Shown: piece after piece, positions 11,501 through 26,999 of the stretch
How positions within the stretch are numbered: position 1 is the first letter of the stretch
Layout of the letters: the number at the start of each line of letters is the position of its first letter
Source: Blasia pusilla
Taxonomy: Eukaryota; Marchantiophyta; Marchantiopsida; Blasiales
Direction: 5' to 3'
Length of the DNA: 64,000 nucleotides
Assembly (NCBI GenBank): GCA_050084515.1
Contig: CM114273.1
Coordinates: forward strand, 42,842,001-42,906,000
Notes under the pieces: model-generated
The model's database searches: none
Told to the model about the DNA's origin: nothing
Seen by the model: the letters and a program-made list of their open reading frames with translations, nothing else
Made by a program: the position numbers and the translations under genes

Positions 11501-13001
11501 TTGCACGAGTGCGTTCATAGAGGAATAATCAAGTCTATGGATACAATCCATGATCTAATTAAGTCCCATGTACTCTGCAATCTATGGAGTAAAGTCCATG
11601 AAGTTGAGATTATAGTTAAAGCTACCAATATACTTCAGGCTGAATTAGCGGCTGATCTATCTACAATGCTGTCAAGTGAACCTACCTTCAATTGTAGCTC
11701 CCCAATACTACATACTGTAGAAGATTGTGACATTGATCCAAGAGTACTCAATGAAGAGCAACACGCCCTATTCCACAAACTTAGAGATATAGACTCTGGT
11801 ATAGTAATCCTTTCAAGTGCCCCAGGCTGTGGGAAGTCCTACTTCATGAAGTTCATGTACAAGTTATGGTCTTCTAGGAATATATCTCCACTCCTTGCTG
11901 CAACAACATGTATTGTTGTTGTTCGGCTCCATCCACATGCCACAACAGTCCACTCAGCTTTTGCTTTTCCTATTCGTGGTGACCTGCCACTAATGCATGC
12001 TACTTATGATTCATACATAAAGTTTAGATTTGCTCAAGTGGTTTTAATTGATGAATTCTCTATGCTAACGTGCAAGGTGCTGCAAATTGTAGCCATGTGC
12101 ATTTATGAAGTTTCCCACTCTCACATTACAAACTCGTTTGTTGGCAAGTTATAAGTGCAGGTTGGAGATCCATGCCAACTACCACCAATATGCAGCCATA
12201 AAACTTCAAAATATTGCACACGCTGTCTCATCAGCTCATCATCATTGCTCAAATCTGCTACGTCATTTGAATTGATATCACCTGCTACATCATTTGAACT
12301 GATAATCAATTCCTGAATTAATAAGAACCAGGTTATCTTCTGAAACCGAGATACTTCAGTGTCTAGGACCTTGCTTTGTTTCTGAGAATGAAGCAACTGA
12401 TAATGTATCGTCAGATACAACCATTATTTGCACACATTGCGAAGACGTATCGTTATTTAACTTTGTTGCATTAAAACGGAATTTTGGAGATGCCCCTATT
12501 GTGAAGGTTGATGTACTTAGTGATGCACCAACATCACCTTAGTTCACTTCATAGGTAAATGATCCTTCATTCCACAAGCTGACCTTTATTACGAAGCATT
12601 GCAAAGTTATGCTTACATCTAACATCAATTTGAAACTTCCAGCACCCAATGGCTCAGTTGGATCTATAACTGATCTTCTTTATGAAGATGATTTACTAGT
12701 AAAGATTATTGTCAAGCTTGATTCCAATGGCATATGTATCCTTGTTACTAGAACCAACTTTGCTACATCGAGGTATGACTCAAACCAAAAATACACTAAG
12801 AGAACATTTCCTCTCGTATTAGGTTACTCCATAACAGCTCATAAGAGCCAGGGATCTACAATAGCAGGTCCATGCTTGCTTGTCATTAGATCTATTTTTT
12901 CTTGTGGCCTATCATATGTTATGCTATCCCGTGTTAGAAAAAGAAGTGAGCTACGAATATTAGGTAAACTTCACCCTTTTGATTTCTCTGTTATTGGTTG
13001 A
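11501..13001 (+). pseudogene. Helitron PIF1-like helicase domain, frameshifted
   Basis: Segments of an SF1 PIF1-type helicase are spread over two or three frames. The frame at 11501-12154 has LNEEQ, then Walker A (SAPGCGKSY) and Walker B (VVLIDEFSMLT). After a break, VGDPCQLPPI follows at about 12155-12180 in another frame; this is the Q-L-P-P helicase motif. The frame at 12609-13001 has GYSITAHKSQGSTI and YVMLSRVR, the C-terminal PIF1 motifs. The stretch 12200-12600 is the most decayed. A small intron ending at the AG near 12154 could explain one break instead of a frameshift. Confidence 0.8.
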
Positions 13002-13054
13002 TTAGTTGCCTTGAGATACCTGTTTCACCTTCTTCCTTCTGGCAGATTGGGAAC

Positions 13055-13751
13055 ATGTCAATAAGAGGATCTAGCAGAGAACGCGTTGCGAGAATGGCAT
13101 CGCAAGTCCCTCAGCAAGTGCCACTCCCATTATATTAGCATGAAACTAACCCAACTATATTTCCGACAATGCATTCTACAAATGAGCAGCATCAATAGGA
13201 CAAAACTACACCTAAGGAACTATTCTCCTCCTCATGCACACTTCCTCTTCATATTACCTATCATAACTTTTTCTAACATATTATCACCAGGTGCCTTCAA
13301 CCTATATTGATTTTGCAAGCATGATCCTGAGTGACATCAAGTCTGAGCCCGAAGAGTACAAACCGCGCTTTATTTTCCCAATTGAGAACCACATCAAATA
13401 CATGGATAATCTAGGTCTATTTCCAGCATTTTGGGAGCACAATGTAACATGCAGACAGATTCAAACTTTGATTAACCAAGGGAAGATCTTGGACTCCAAG
13501 TTCCGCCGTATCAACAAAAATGCACCAGCATCAGGTATTCTTCTTGCTCATTGTTTACATATTTCTATTACTATTTCTATTCTACTCAACAAGCTCAAAG
13601 TGAATTTCTCCACTAACATGTGTATTTACTTGCAGACATACAGAAAGAAGCCCTTGGGTTTAAAAATGTGGACTTCAAGGAGACCACTCTCACCAGGAAA
13701 GATGCAACATGTCTATTTAATATAATTTTAGGGGGAATCAGTCTAGGATAG
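13055..13751 (+). CDS. Unknown 140-residue protein, three predicted exons
   Basis: Not recognised. A clean spliced frame starts 54 bases after the helicase frame: exons 13055-13117, 13291-13534 and 13636-13751, phases 0 and 1, GT-AG introns of 173 and 101 bases. This gives 140 codons plus a TAG stop. The start is an ATG leading into a basic stretch (residues about 3-14, with several Arg). The middle is acidic to mixed (residues about 30-105) and contains EPEEYKPRFIFPIENHIKYM. The end reads into a hydrophobic C-terminus around FNIILGGISLG. No transmembrane or catalytic motif is obvious. It may be an accessory Helitron gene, a captured host fragment, or the C-terminal part of a spliced Helitron transcript. 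An AG at 13045 just upstream would allow splicing from further 5'. The intron calls rest on splice signals and frame continuity alone. Confidence 0.5.
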
Positions 13752-13772
13752 CTCCGCATACTCAAACATCAC

Positions 13773-14051
13773 ATGCATCTTCTTATGAACATGCTGCTTG
13801 ACCTGTCCTCGGCAAAAGCCAACCACCTTATTGACAGAATGAAGGTAGCCCAGGATAATGGTCAACCTCTTGATTTTGAGCCATTGCTAATTGATGTCGA
13901 CAATCCCTGCCACTTCCTAGCCTTACCTGAGTTTGATGATGTTATTATTCTATCAAGTACCCTAGGTTCTGATGCACTATTTGAGTCTAAGCTTGATCTG
14001 CTAGTAGTCAGTGCAGTAGAGTTTGCTTTTGGGTCAACCTCAGCATTCTGA
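13773..14051 (+). CDS. Unknown 92-codon frame downstream of the 140-aa gene
   Basis: Not recognised. An open frame begins with ATG 21 bases after the previous stop and ends at TGA. The protein is rich in Leu and Asp, with the helical-looking LLDLSSAKANHLIDRM near its start and an acidic LLIDVDNPCHFLALPEFDD segment. Composition is protein-like and unlike the AT-rich flank. It may be a separate small gene or a further exon of the preceding one. No splice sites were fixed. Confidence 0.35.
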   Translation: MHLLMNMLLDLSSAKANHLIDRMKVAQDNGQPLDFEPLLIDVDNPCHFLALPEFDDVIILSSTLGSDALFESKLDLLVVSAVEFAFGSTSAF

Positions 14052-15203
14052 ATACAACTCTACTCTCCAATCACCAAGCAAGCGCAAGTGTACATCTTAG
14101 GTACAATCTCCATTTCTGCTCATGTACCACATGTGTTCCAGCAATATAACTACATTTCTATTCACCCCTGCAACTATTTGTAGAAGTCTACCTTCTCTTC
14201 TATTTTTTCATTTTACAGATGACTGTCTACTTATAATGGAGTGACCTATCAAGCTTGTATAACTAAATTCTCTTCACTTTTGCATTAACTTACACGAATC
14301 TTACTTCTTCTCTGTTTATTCTTGATGCATATGGTTGTTTACTTATGATTCGTTGAGTTATCCAAATTTTTTGCTTATGCTATGCCAAGATGGCCGTTAT
14401 AAGGATTACACTTCATTCTATTTATTTTCGATGCAATTCAACTACAATTTTGATGTCAGAGGAGCCATTAGTGTAGTGTAGATTTCTTTCATCAATCATC
14501 TTCATTTGGTCTAAATTTTTGCTCCACTTCTGGATTGATCTTGTGGTCTAGTCCAGATCTGCCTACGCGAACTTTTATGTTGCAGGTAGCCTATTCAGTG
14601 TGCTTTAGACTACACATCCATTTTAACACATGTTGGATTATGCTATTTTACTTTAGTATAAGGGCCAACATTTTGTTTTACTTTTTATGGAGATGTTGCT
14701 TCCTCAGTCATTGTTTCCCAGTTCCCACTTTATCTTTCAAATGTATTCTTGCCTAATCCTATTATCACCTGAAATTGAATTTTGGTCATAAATTTTAGTG
14801 AACACTTTTAGCTTTTCTCATCATTGTTTTATATTTTGCAATGCATGAGCTGAAACTTGGTCAATTCTAACTTCTTAATTTTGATCCATCGAGATATCTT
14901 CTGCAGTATGATTCAGTTGACACTGATCCATATTTTATCAACTCCAATTTTAGTAGATTTGGTAGCACTCTGCTATATTTTATTTTCTATTATCCAAACA
15001 TGAATATGAATTACCATTCCATTTCTCTACTCCTTTTTTATTGTATCGTGCCAATGCCGGTACCAGTACCTTAAATTACCACTTAGTGATGATTTTTCTC
15101 TAAGTATGCTAGCTCCATCTTGCCTACTTTGCGGCTCCAATAAGTCATGCTTAGAGTTTGATCTTCTGCATTGTTTGTAACTTCACATACAAATAAGAAT
15201 CAG
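14052..15203. other. AT-rich spacer between coding-like modules
   Basis: No frame with protein-like composition. It could be an intron or decayed element sequence. The word AGTCCAGATCTGCCT occurs at about 14550 and again at about 16148, suggesting a small dispersed repeat. Confidence 0.4.
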
Positions 15204-15541
15204 GGCAAGGACATGGAGAAGAAGGTACCACTCAAGAGAAGCACCATCAAGGCAACATCCAAGAAGTGCAATTGCATCTGCTGAAGTACATGAAGATGAA
15301 GATCCTGCTACACCCATTCAGGAAAATGGAACTCTTCCTCTCAAAGCCTACAGGAGGATTTCAGCAGCCCTTATTGCAACAAAGAATAGATTAGCTACAC
15401 TTACCTCTGCCCCTTGTTGATGTTACTACATCCATGCACTCAGCAAGGGCTGATTCTTTTAGGAATGAGATTGCTCTTCATGATGCAGATCAGAAGTTCA
15501 AATTAGCAAAGAAGGAAGTTATAAGCCTTCTATCATCTTAA
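15204..15541 (+). pseudogene. Unknown coding-like module with a frameshift
   Basis: Not recognised. After an AG at 15202-15203, one frame reads through an acidic stretch (ASAEVHEDEDPATPIQENG) and KAYRRISAALIATKNRLATL to a TGA at 15418. The next frame, entered from 15413, continues with protein-like sequence (SARADSFRNEIALHDADQKF, then a Lys-rich end) to a TAA at 15539-15541. The two halves read as one protein split by a +1 frameshift. The whole looks like a helical, charged C-terminal domain. It may belong with the 13055-14051 modules. Confidence 0.4.
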
Positions 15542-17400
15542 GATATTTACATGGTCCATGATGAATCATTGCATAAACAAGTCTCCATCATAAAAGATCT
15601 ATTTCAGTTGTAGATTTTTTTGGAGATTGCAAATACTTTTACTTTCACGAGACCGGACTTCTGCTCCTGCACTACATGGCTGCTGATTTTTGTTACTCAA
15701 TAGTGTGTTATGCATAAATGGTGGTTTATTTCAATATTCCTGATCAGTAATATTCATACATTACAAGCCATTTTCAGTCCTCATCACCATCTTCTCATGT
15801 ATGTTTCCATGTTGTGTTATTAGAATCTTTTTCTAAAATCACACATGTCTGTTTCACTTTATTGTATATTATCCTTCTAGATTGACTTTTAAGTCAACTT
15901 GCATGTGCTCTTGCTACTTCATCGACATCTTCTGATTTTCAACTTCTATTTCAGGTTTATCATATGCACTCAATGCCTTCTTCTATGCTACAATTTGGAT
16001 GTTTTTGCCATCATCTCCCCCTTTTCACCACAGGTTGCATTAGCTGATTGCCCCATTTACCAACATCATTTGTGGATCATCCATGTCATACATGTAGTCT
16101 CTCACTTGTGGCAATTATCAACAACCAGAGTCAAACAACAAATCTGTAGTCCAGATCTGCCTGTGCTCTTTTACTGTATTAACACCTTTTCTACTGGAAT
16201 CCACTAAATATCCACCGTCCATGAACACTACAACATCAACCTGAAGGGCACTTGCTAATTAGTTCAAAATTTCACTCCTAATTCTTGCATTGCATCAAAA
16301 TTTTATTGCCAAAAAGTACACCTTCAGACTTGAATCTATTTAGATCTCGCATTTCTAGCTTCTATCCTAGTTTCACTCTACTGAAATTTCATGTGGAACA
16401 CACCAAGCTGACTTATGCACCTGCAACAACCATTACTTATCTGTTCATAAATTCCACCAACACTTAAATTCTCCTCCTTCAAATTAGCTACCTAGTCCTA
16501 ATTAATGAGACTCTTCCTTTAACCATCATTCTGCCATCTTTTTCACTTCACTCCCACTTTAGACTAAGCGGCCAAATGGCCATGTTATTTGAGTCATAAC
16601 CCTCACTACTTTTCCTTCAGTTACTGCACGATTACATAAGTCTAACCTTCCCCCAACCAAATCTAGACAATTCTAGGCCGCATGCTTGTTTTAGGTTACT
16701 TTTAGTGTAATTTGGGAATACATAATGTGTGGTAGTGGCAAAGTTGTTTAGAGAACTCTTAATGGACTTAAATAGTACCTGTAGTTATAGGTATGAGAAA
16801 GGACTTGCCCTTGATTGTTTGTAAACATTTGGGTATGATATATGTCATGCAATGATGCTTAATTATTATTGAAGATATGGACATTTATTGTGTGCAGCTC
16901 CCTCGGAAAGATCAAAATATACATAGAAAGAGGCCAAAATACATATTTTATGTAAAGTAGAAATTTCAAAATAAAATTAGAGTTTCATTACCATTAATAT
17001 ACAACTTAACTTGAAACATACGTTACACTATTTTTTCTGTCATATTTCTGCATGTTAAACTCTAAATCAATTACAAAAAGTTAAAATTATCTTAATTTTT
17101 ATTCAAATGTTTGAGAAGGCTTCACAATATACTTCTCCCTTTTGTGGGATGCCAATACTATCCAACCAAAAACATTTACAAGTCCAATTTAATTATCTTA
17201 TTATGTAATACTAATATTTTTTTAATTGGGTGTTTCCGTTTCCATCCGTGTGACCCAAGGCATCCAACGTGAAATCAAAAAGTTATTAGTTTAACATAAA
17301 CCCAAGACTTCTCTAAGACATTTTAATAATAACATTAGCGGGTCAACCTCTTAACTGTTCTTCTCTTATCTCTTCTTGTTAGTTCTGTTCAATGGGACTC
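15542..17400. other. AT-rich intergenic DNA, nothing recognised
   Basis: Short frames only. No RNA gene, element end or repeat beyond simple AT-rich stretches was seen. Confidence 0.5.
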
Positions 17401-20822
<3,422 letters not shown>

Positions 20823-21445
20823 TAAACAAGGCTTTGACACTAGGCGAGGAGTCAATGGTAGGTAGTGCAGACATTGTTAGTCTTGCAGCCGTGGGGCTTC
20901 TGTGGTGTTTGGAGGCTTGCGTAGTAGTGGCTAGCCCAGGAGTTCCTTATACTATGATATGAAGGCATAGAATCTCATTTTCCTTGGTGAGGAGGGGCAA
21001 TTATAGGTCAACAAGGTCGGTGTAGAATTCAGTCACTGATCTTCCTCACTTTCATCCAAACTTATTTCATATCCTTCGGCACTCATTGGCAGCACAATGT
21101 TGATTTCTTGAAGACAGTGCTCGAGATAGGATTGTTGATAACAGGCACGATAGGTTGAGCTGTGGAAAAGGTTCAACCCTAGGTTTGAATGTTTTCCTTC
21201 ACTGAAGGGATTCATAGATATTATTTGCCTATACGGTGTCATAACAGGCATGTTCCAACTGTAAGTTGGACCACAGCACAATTCATAATCTCGGCTTTCA
21301 TGATGTATAAGCCCCCAAATCTAGCATGTGTATTTAATCATAACGCGACACAGCAGTATGCTTATGTATATCCAGCTCCGAGTATTGGCATGGATGCACC
21401 TTTTTTTCTGTGGGATGTGTGATGGACTGGAATTCATAAAGTTTC
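20823..21445 (+). other. ARF 3' flank, nothing else recognised
   Basis: Probable 3' untranslated region followed by intergenic DNA. No polyadenylation site was assigned. Confidence 0.4.
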
Positions 21446-22607
21446 TTGAGGGCCTGTAGGTATATACACAGGAAAATGCGAGAATGTCGATACCATCAGT
21501 ATATTCTAGGCCTCGAACCGACGCAGATAACCCAGCAGATGCCCCGCATCCTACAGCATGGAAGCAACTCTGTGAGCTTCAGTGCAACCAGCGACATCCA
21601 TGCCCTCAACACCCACGTTCCTCCATTGGTAGCGGTACGATTCATCGGGAGAAAACAGTCAGTGCCACGATCCATAGTCGGCGAATTGGGTCGGCGAATT
21701 GACGCTATTCCCGTGAAAGCGCCTAGCTTCGACCGTCATCCGAGGCAGAAAGTGCGAGCAGCGAAAACGTGCCATGCCCTACCACGATCCTACTTCCTCA
21801 TCCCACACGCTCCACCTGCCCTGCGCTACGCTTCACATGCGGTCGCGGACTCCTTGGCAGCAGCAAGCAATCATACGGAGACACTTCATAGACAGACGCC
21901 CACCAACCCAGGCCCTCTCAATCAATCAACGGACGTGCCGGTGAGCAATCAATCCATCATAGCGCGGGCACACCGATTTCCCACCCGATCCCCACGTCCG
22001 CGTCGTGGAGCCATAGATCTTAGACCTGTGCGTCAACCGGATCTCTTTCGAGGTCCGATTGCTGTGGACCTCCTCGTCTACAAACCGTCTGCCAAGCCAA
22101 ATCTTGCGATCTCCTAAATCCACCACCACTTTCTGTTGCAGACCTAGATTCGGCTACGGATCCCCTCCTTCTCTCTCGCCTGTGCTTTCCGTAGGGCCAC
22201 CGCCCTCACTTTCCTTCCCGAGCTTTGCTTGTCGCGCAGGAATGGCACGTCCAGCAAGAACGACTGCTGCACTAGTGTGCGTCCGACACGCCCATGGAGC
22301 AGGGGGTCGTGCGTGGAAGCTCGGCGATCGGTGGATTTGTGCAGGTGAAACTCGTGTAGCCACCGAAGATTCAAGAGCGGTCGCGAGTGAATCTGCTTTT
22401 GGTTGCTTCTCCGCTCAAGATCGACAAATTGTGCCCAACTCCATGCAATTGATGACGCCCATGCGATGCACGGTTTGGATCTCGACTCTAGATCGACAAA
22501 GTGTGGCTAAATCCATTCATACATATATGTGTATACATAAACATCTTTCATTTTGGAAGGCTGCCTTTCTAAAGGGAACCTTTTTTCATGGGTCCCATGC
22601 GTTTTGA
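21446..22607 (+). other. GC-rich block with two overlapping open frames
   Basis: This stretch is clearly richer in G and C than its flanks and holds two + frames, at 21446-22117 (223 codons) and 22059-22607 (182 codons), plus open frames on the other strand. Neither protein has a recognisable domain. Both are rich in Arg, Pro, Ser and His, as expected of chance frames in GC-rich DNA. A near-repeat with the word AGATCGACAAA occurs at about 22418 and 22491. It may be a promoter-like GC island, a decayed gene or a transposon fragment. Coding is doubtful. Confidence 0.3.
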
Positions 22608-22756
22608 TTTTGTTAGGGTGCTTTTGTGTTCAGAGTCATTCAAAACGCTATTCATTCATAATGCTATTCTACGCCAGAAACGATGGGTGTCCACATGTCT
22701 ACGTGGACAAGTGACAAGCTTGTGCGGGTCAAAATTTTTGGATATAACTTATGGGC

Positions 22757-22790
22757 AAAGTCACCCATCTATATCTAGATGGGTGACTTT
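22757..22790. repeat. Perfect 14-bp hairpin
   Basis: Arms 22757-22770 and 22777-22790 (AAAGTCACCCATCT and its complement) enclose a 6-base loop. It stands 12 bases from the end of the Helitron-like element that begins at 22803. Confidence 0.7.
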
Positions 22791-22802
22791 AATAATAATT
22801 TA

Positions 22803-23200
22803 CTAACATCTTGCCCATGCTATGAGGAACACATCCTTTAAAATCTATTATTTTAGCTCTCTTGTAGTTAACTCTTATAGTTCCTCTTGATAATTCTTTT
22901 GTTTAACCGTACATATGTCAATACGGGAAGAGTGTAAAAAACATACGTGTTTTTTACACTCTTCCTAGAGGAGGGGTTCCTCAAACACCATCTTCTTTTA
23001 ATAAATATAAATGTTACGATTGATATTCATATTTTAAAATGCTTTTTGTTTTTATTTTTCTTGTTGTCCTCCCTTAATTGAATTCCCTCTCTTAAAATGA
23101 TATGTGTCAACATCATGATAACCCTTAGAGGACAGGTGTCAACATTTTAGGAGGGTTTCCTTTAACCCCGTCCTATTTTAATTATATAGATATTTTTCGA
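22803..23200 (-). mobile_element. Short non-autonomous Helitron-like element
   Basis: Read on the - strand it starts TCTATATAAT after an A, passes through a GACGGGGTTA block, and ends CATAGCATGGGCAAGATGTTAG followed by T. A + strand copy at 38448-38627 shares both ends. An A at the 5' edge, TC at the start and a TTAG-T end resemble Helitron insertion into AT with a CTRR-like 3' end. It contains no coding frame and carries a long internal hairpin (22926-22965). The assignment to Helitrons is inference from the ends. Confidence 0.5.
22926..22965. repeat. Perfect 17-bp hairpin inside the short element
   Basis: GGAAGAGTGTAAAAAAC (22926-22942) pairs exactly with 22949-22965 around a 6-base loop. 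Confidence 0.8.
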
Positions 23201-23313
23201 TTCATGGACAAAATGTGTCTTGGTCCAAATGGTGTGTCCAAGATTTGTTATACTCCGAGGATGAGTTCTTTTAGTTTGGGTTCCAAATCCTTCTCTCCAT
23301 CGCCAACAACCTA

Positions 23314-26300
23314 TCTCTATTATTAAGGGAGAATGCCTTTTGGATTTGCAAACATTTTTATGCTTGACACTTGGTAGTGGGCATCAATAAATATTTTTTC
23401 AAGCGGCCCAACAATAAAGAAGTTTGGTTAACATGATCATCGTTTGTTCTATGCAAATCATTTGTTCATTTTTTGTGTGTTTATGAGGGCCACTCAAACG
23501 AAAGGGTCTGGGCCTTCTGACAATTATCATATATCACCACAAGTAGCAAATAACAATCCATAGTCAGTCACCATTTATAATTTGCTAACAGTGATTACGT
23601 CAAAAGCTTGTGTTATTACATTTCTGTCCAATTTTGTTACAATTGTACACAAAGGAGCTCCTATTGTAGGGAGATTGGGAACAAGTTGCAACGAGTTTGT
23701 CTACCCATCTCTAATTGAGCAACCTATGATGTTGAAGTGACCATACTATTGTTATTAGTGTGTGATCCACACTATGGGGAGTTTTGTAGTTCCATTTTGT
23801 GTTACACTCCATCTTTCTTGTCACCCAAGTGCCATGTCACCATGAAAAAATCTTCTTACTATCTCTTTCTACATGTCATATGTCAAGTATAAATGCTCTT
23901 GAAAAGTCAAGAAACCAGAAAATATAAGTACTAAAATTGTTCAATTTTTTTAATTAAGCTTTAAAATCAAGAAATATGTGCTATATGGATTGTTTGGAGA
24001 TTTCTTTCAATGATTACTATGCACTACGAAATAACTTTTTTAAGATAATGATAAGAAAACTTGTCTCCTCACCAATTATCGCAGTATATTATGTAGGCAG
24101 TCCAAATGTAATGAAGCAAGTGTGAAATTAAAAAAACTAGAGTAAATGTAAGATACCAACCACTAAAGAGAAGTGACTTTATGAAAATTATTTCCATTTT
24201 GAAAGTGGTTTTACTTCTTTTGGACATGTCTTCCCACAATTAGGTTCTCTCTTTTATGGCATCATCACATAGATTAGCACTTTAGTCCCCCTTTTATGCA
24301 CTTGGGCATATGGATGAAGAGAGATAGGGATAGAGAAAAAGACATGCCAATGGAAACTTTTGTGACATGGATAAGACACGAAATTTCATAAAGAGTAATA
24401 TTTTCAAGACTTATACTTTCTAATTATCTTGCCAATATTTTCTGAGATATTCATCAAAAAACATTTCTATCATTGGCTTCCACTAGATGACATCTTTCAG
24501 AATTTTTTTATAAAAATTGTTCACATATTTAAAATATTTTCTTGCAAATAATATTATTGAGAAGTTTTTTGGAATAATTTCCATGGATATCCTAGTTAAA
24601 ATTGTTGTCATGTATAATTTTTGTAGCAACAAAAATATGATATGAAAATTTCCCAATATTTACTCTTGGAATTTATTTATTTTGAAATGGATTTTTGACG
24701 AATGTGAAGCCTTTGGTTACATGACTCAATTTTAGAGTCTACCATGAAAGAAGAAAATGGAGATAATAGAAGATTTATTTCCCAAAAACCCCACTTATTT
24801 GGGAAAATATGAATCATTCCATAGTTAGAATCCAAAATCTTTCGTGTATACCATTGAAAGTGGAGCGCTTATTGGCTTGTAAACACACTTTTGGCGTAGC
24901 GTTGGTTGATATATATCTTTCAAGCAACTAAGGCAAGCATGAGTAATATGGGTAGGTTAGTTTACCTCATGGATAGCATAAACATAATACTAAAGTTTCT
25001 TAATAATATAGATCATATCTTTATATTTTGAAGCTCTAAGGAACTGAATTATATTTTCTTGAGTGAAAATTGCCTCAAATTAAAGAGAACTAGTACATTT
25101 ATACATGTACAATGAATTGGCATGATATATATCATAGTATTCGATGTAGACCTCAAAAAATGAACCAATTTTCTTTCAAAAAGTGTCTCCGAAAGGAACT
25201 AACACATCCAAATAAAATTTAATTCTAAAAGGCTTCAAAACAAAAAAAATAAGAGATATTTTTCTCTCTTGCATAAAACTTTATGTTATCTAAATAGGGG
25301 CAGAACGAGGTGTATCGTACTATTTTGCGAGAGCTCGTGTTTAGAGGCTATGAATGATCGCCACATATCAACCATGTCAAGTGTCTTTAATATTTTTCTT
25401 TATTCTCTAATGAGCCAAAAAGAAGGATGGCTGAAAGGTTTAAGTGAGAAGATTATCTTTTCGCCATACTTCAAAATTTTAGAAACTTTTCCCAATCTTT
25501 AAGAAATATTCCTAAGTTTCCCTCATGATCATTATTTTCCAAAGTTGAAGATTTGATTCTTTTTTCAAAGGTTTGTACTGAAAGAGTAGTACACAATTTA
25601 TTTTCCAAGTTTAGTTGGGAGGGAAATATATATTTTATGATCAAACTAGGTGATTTTATTTTCTTATTTAAGAGATGGGGTTGGAAAAGGAAATGATAAC
25701 CTCCTGTGCAGAAATATAATTTTACTATTTTTTCCCATCGTTGAACTCTAGAAACTCAACATATTTTCAATGGGTTCATATTATCGTTCGTCATATATTA
25801 ACCTAATTCATTGCATGTGCAAAAAAATGCTAGTTTATCTAATGATTGTCGAATCCATATCCACAGTACGACAAAATAGCAACATGTTTTGATTCTTTTT
25901 ATAGGTCATATTATACAGGTACAAATAATAAAATTGAATGGAATAAAAAATATTTTTGTTAAATAATAATTTATATTATAATGAATGATCCTAAGTATGT
26001 ATATTAAATAATATTAAAATAGATAGCAAAATTAGCAAAAACTATAAATTTATTCCTTGACTCATATTGGATGGGAAGGGAAAATGAATTTTAATGGAAG
26101 GAACATATTTTTTCTTAAAATTTTGGAAGGGTGTAATTGTTTAGGGAAGTGAAATCTCAATTAAATTTTAAGTGAGAAATGGAATTAGTTAGTGGATGTT
26201 AGCTTGGTAGGAAGAGTGAAAAGGGAAGAGTATAAATGGCAGGAACTCACTTAAGGGGCCCCCTAATAAACTAATGTAACCACGGCGGTCCCTTTGGAAA

Positions 26301-26516
26301 TGGTTCAAACTTTTATGGAGGAGTATTTAGGAGAGTTAGGTATTATTTAAAAGTGAAATGCTATTACTCTTTTGAGATTTTAAAAAATGGATATTAAACT
26401 TACATTTTTAAATAAATTTTTTTCTTCTAAATTATTAGAAAATATTTTTCTTATAATTTCTCAACATTCTTATTAAAGATAATAATTTTGTAAGCAAGCA
26501 CGGGCATGCTAACTAG
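23314..26516 (+). mobile_element. Possible Helitron-like element, about 3.2 kb
   Basis: The left end (TCTCTATTATTAAGGGAGAA, then GCCTTTTGGATTTGCAAACA) closely matches the start of the element at 26538. The right end (GGCATGCTAACTAG, then T) matches that element's right end (AGATGCTAACTAG). The termini fit the Helitron pattern: A before TC at the start, and CTAG-T at the end. The interior is AT-rich without a recognised protein. The two ends might instead belong to two separate elements, so the full span is inferred. Confidence 0.4.
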
Positions 26517-26537
26517 TATATATTATTGGCAACCCTA

Positions 26538-26975
26538 TCTATATTATTATTGGAGAATGCCTTCTTGATTTGCAAACACATGTCTGCTTGATATGTGGCA
26601 AATGGGCAGCAAGAAAGAAATCTTGAATTTGTGTATGGCATGGTTAGTCCCTTCACTCCCGTGCATGACACCGATTATGCAGTAGTATGTATAATAATAT
26701 AAAATAGTAAGATGACTAAAGTTTTTTCCCTTAATTCACACTTGGTACTTTGACGAGGGAAAATAAATTTGAATGGAAGAGGGAAATGATTTCATTAATT
26801 AAAATATAGTAATGATTTAGCAAGTGGGTGTAATTTTGAAAGAAGGAGTGGAGGAGGAAGAGTATGTATTATTTAAATTTGTATAGAGAGATGAACTTGT
26901 TTAGCTGAGTGGGATATTATTTAAATTTTAATTAAGGATTGGAGTTATTTACGCAAATACGAAGATGCTAACTAG
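26538..26975 (+). mobile_element. Short relative of the 23314-26516 element
   Basis: A 438-base element with the same ends as its upstream neighbour, starting 21 bases after it. Subterminal sequence is also shared, including a GGGTGTAATT block near the 3' end. It has no coding frame and looks like an internally deleted copy. Confidence 0.5.
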
Positions 26976-26999
26976 GATATATATAATTTCAGTCCATCA

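Larger units (their letters stand above)
9112..13001 (+). mobile_element. Decayed autonomous Helitron (Rep-helicase)
   Basis: Helitrons are rolling-circle DNA transposons that encode one large protein with an N-terminal HUH Rep nuclease and a C-terminal PIF1-like helicase. Both parts are visible in the right order on the + strand. The frame is broken by several stops and frameshifts, so this copy is inactive as read. Weakly Helitron-like N-terminal frames (9112-9348 with a CDMC motif, then 9635-9850) precede the Rep. The TC and CTRR-type ends could not be placed, so the true limits are unknown. The element may extend well past 13001. Confidence 0.8.
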
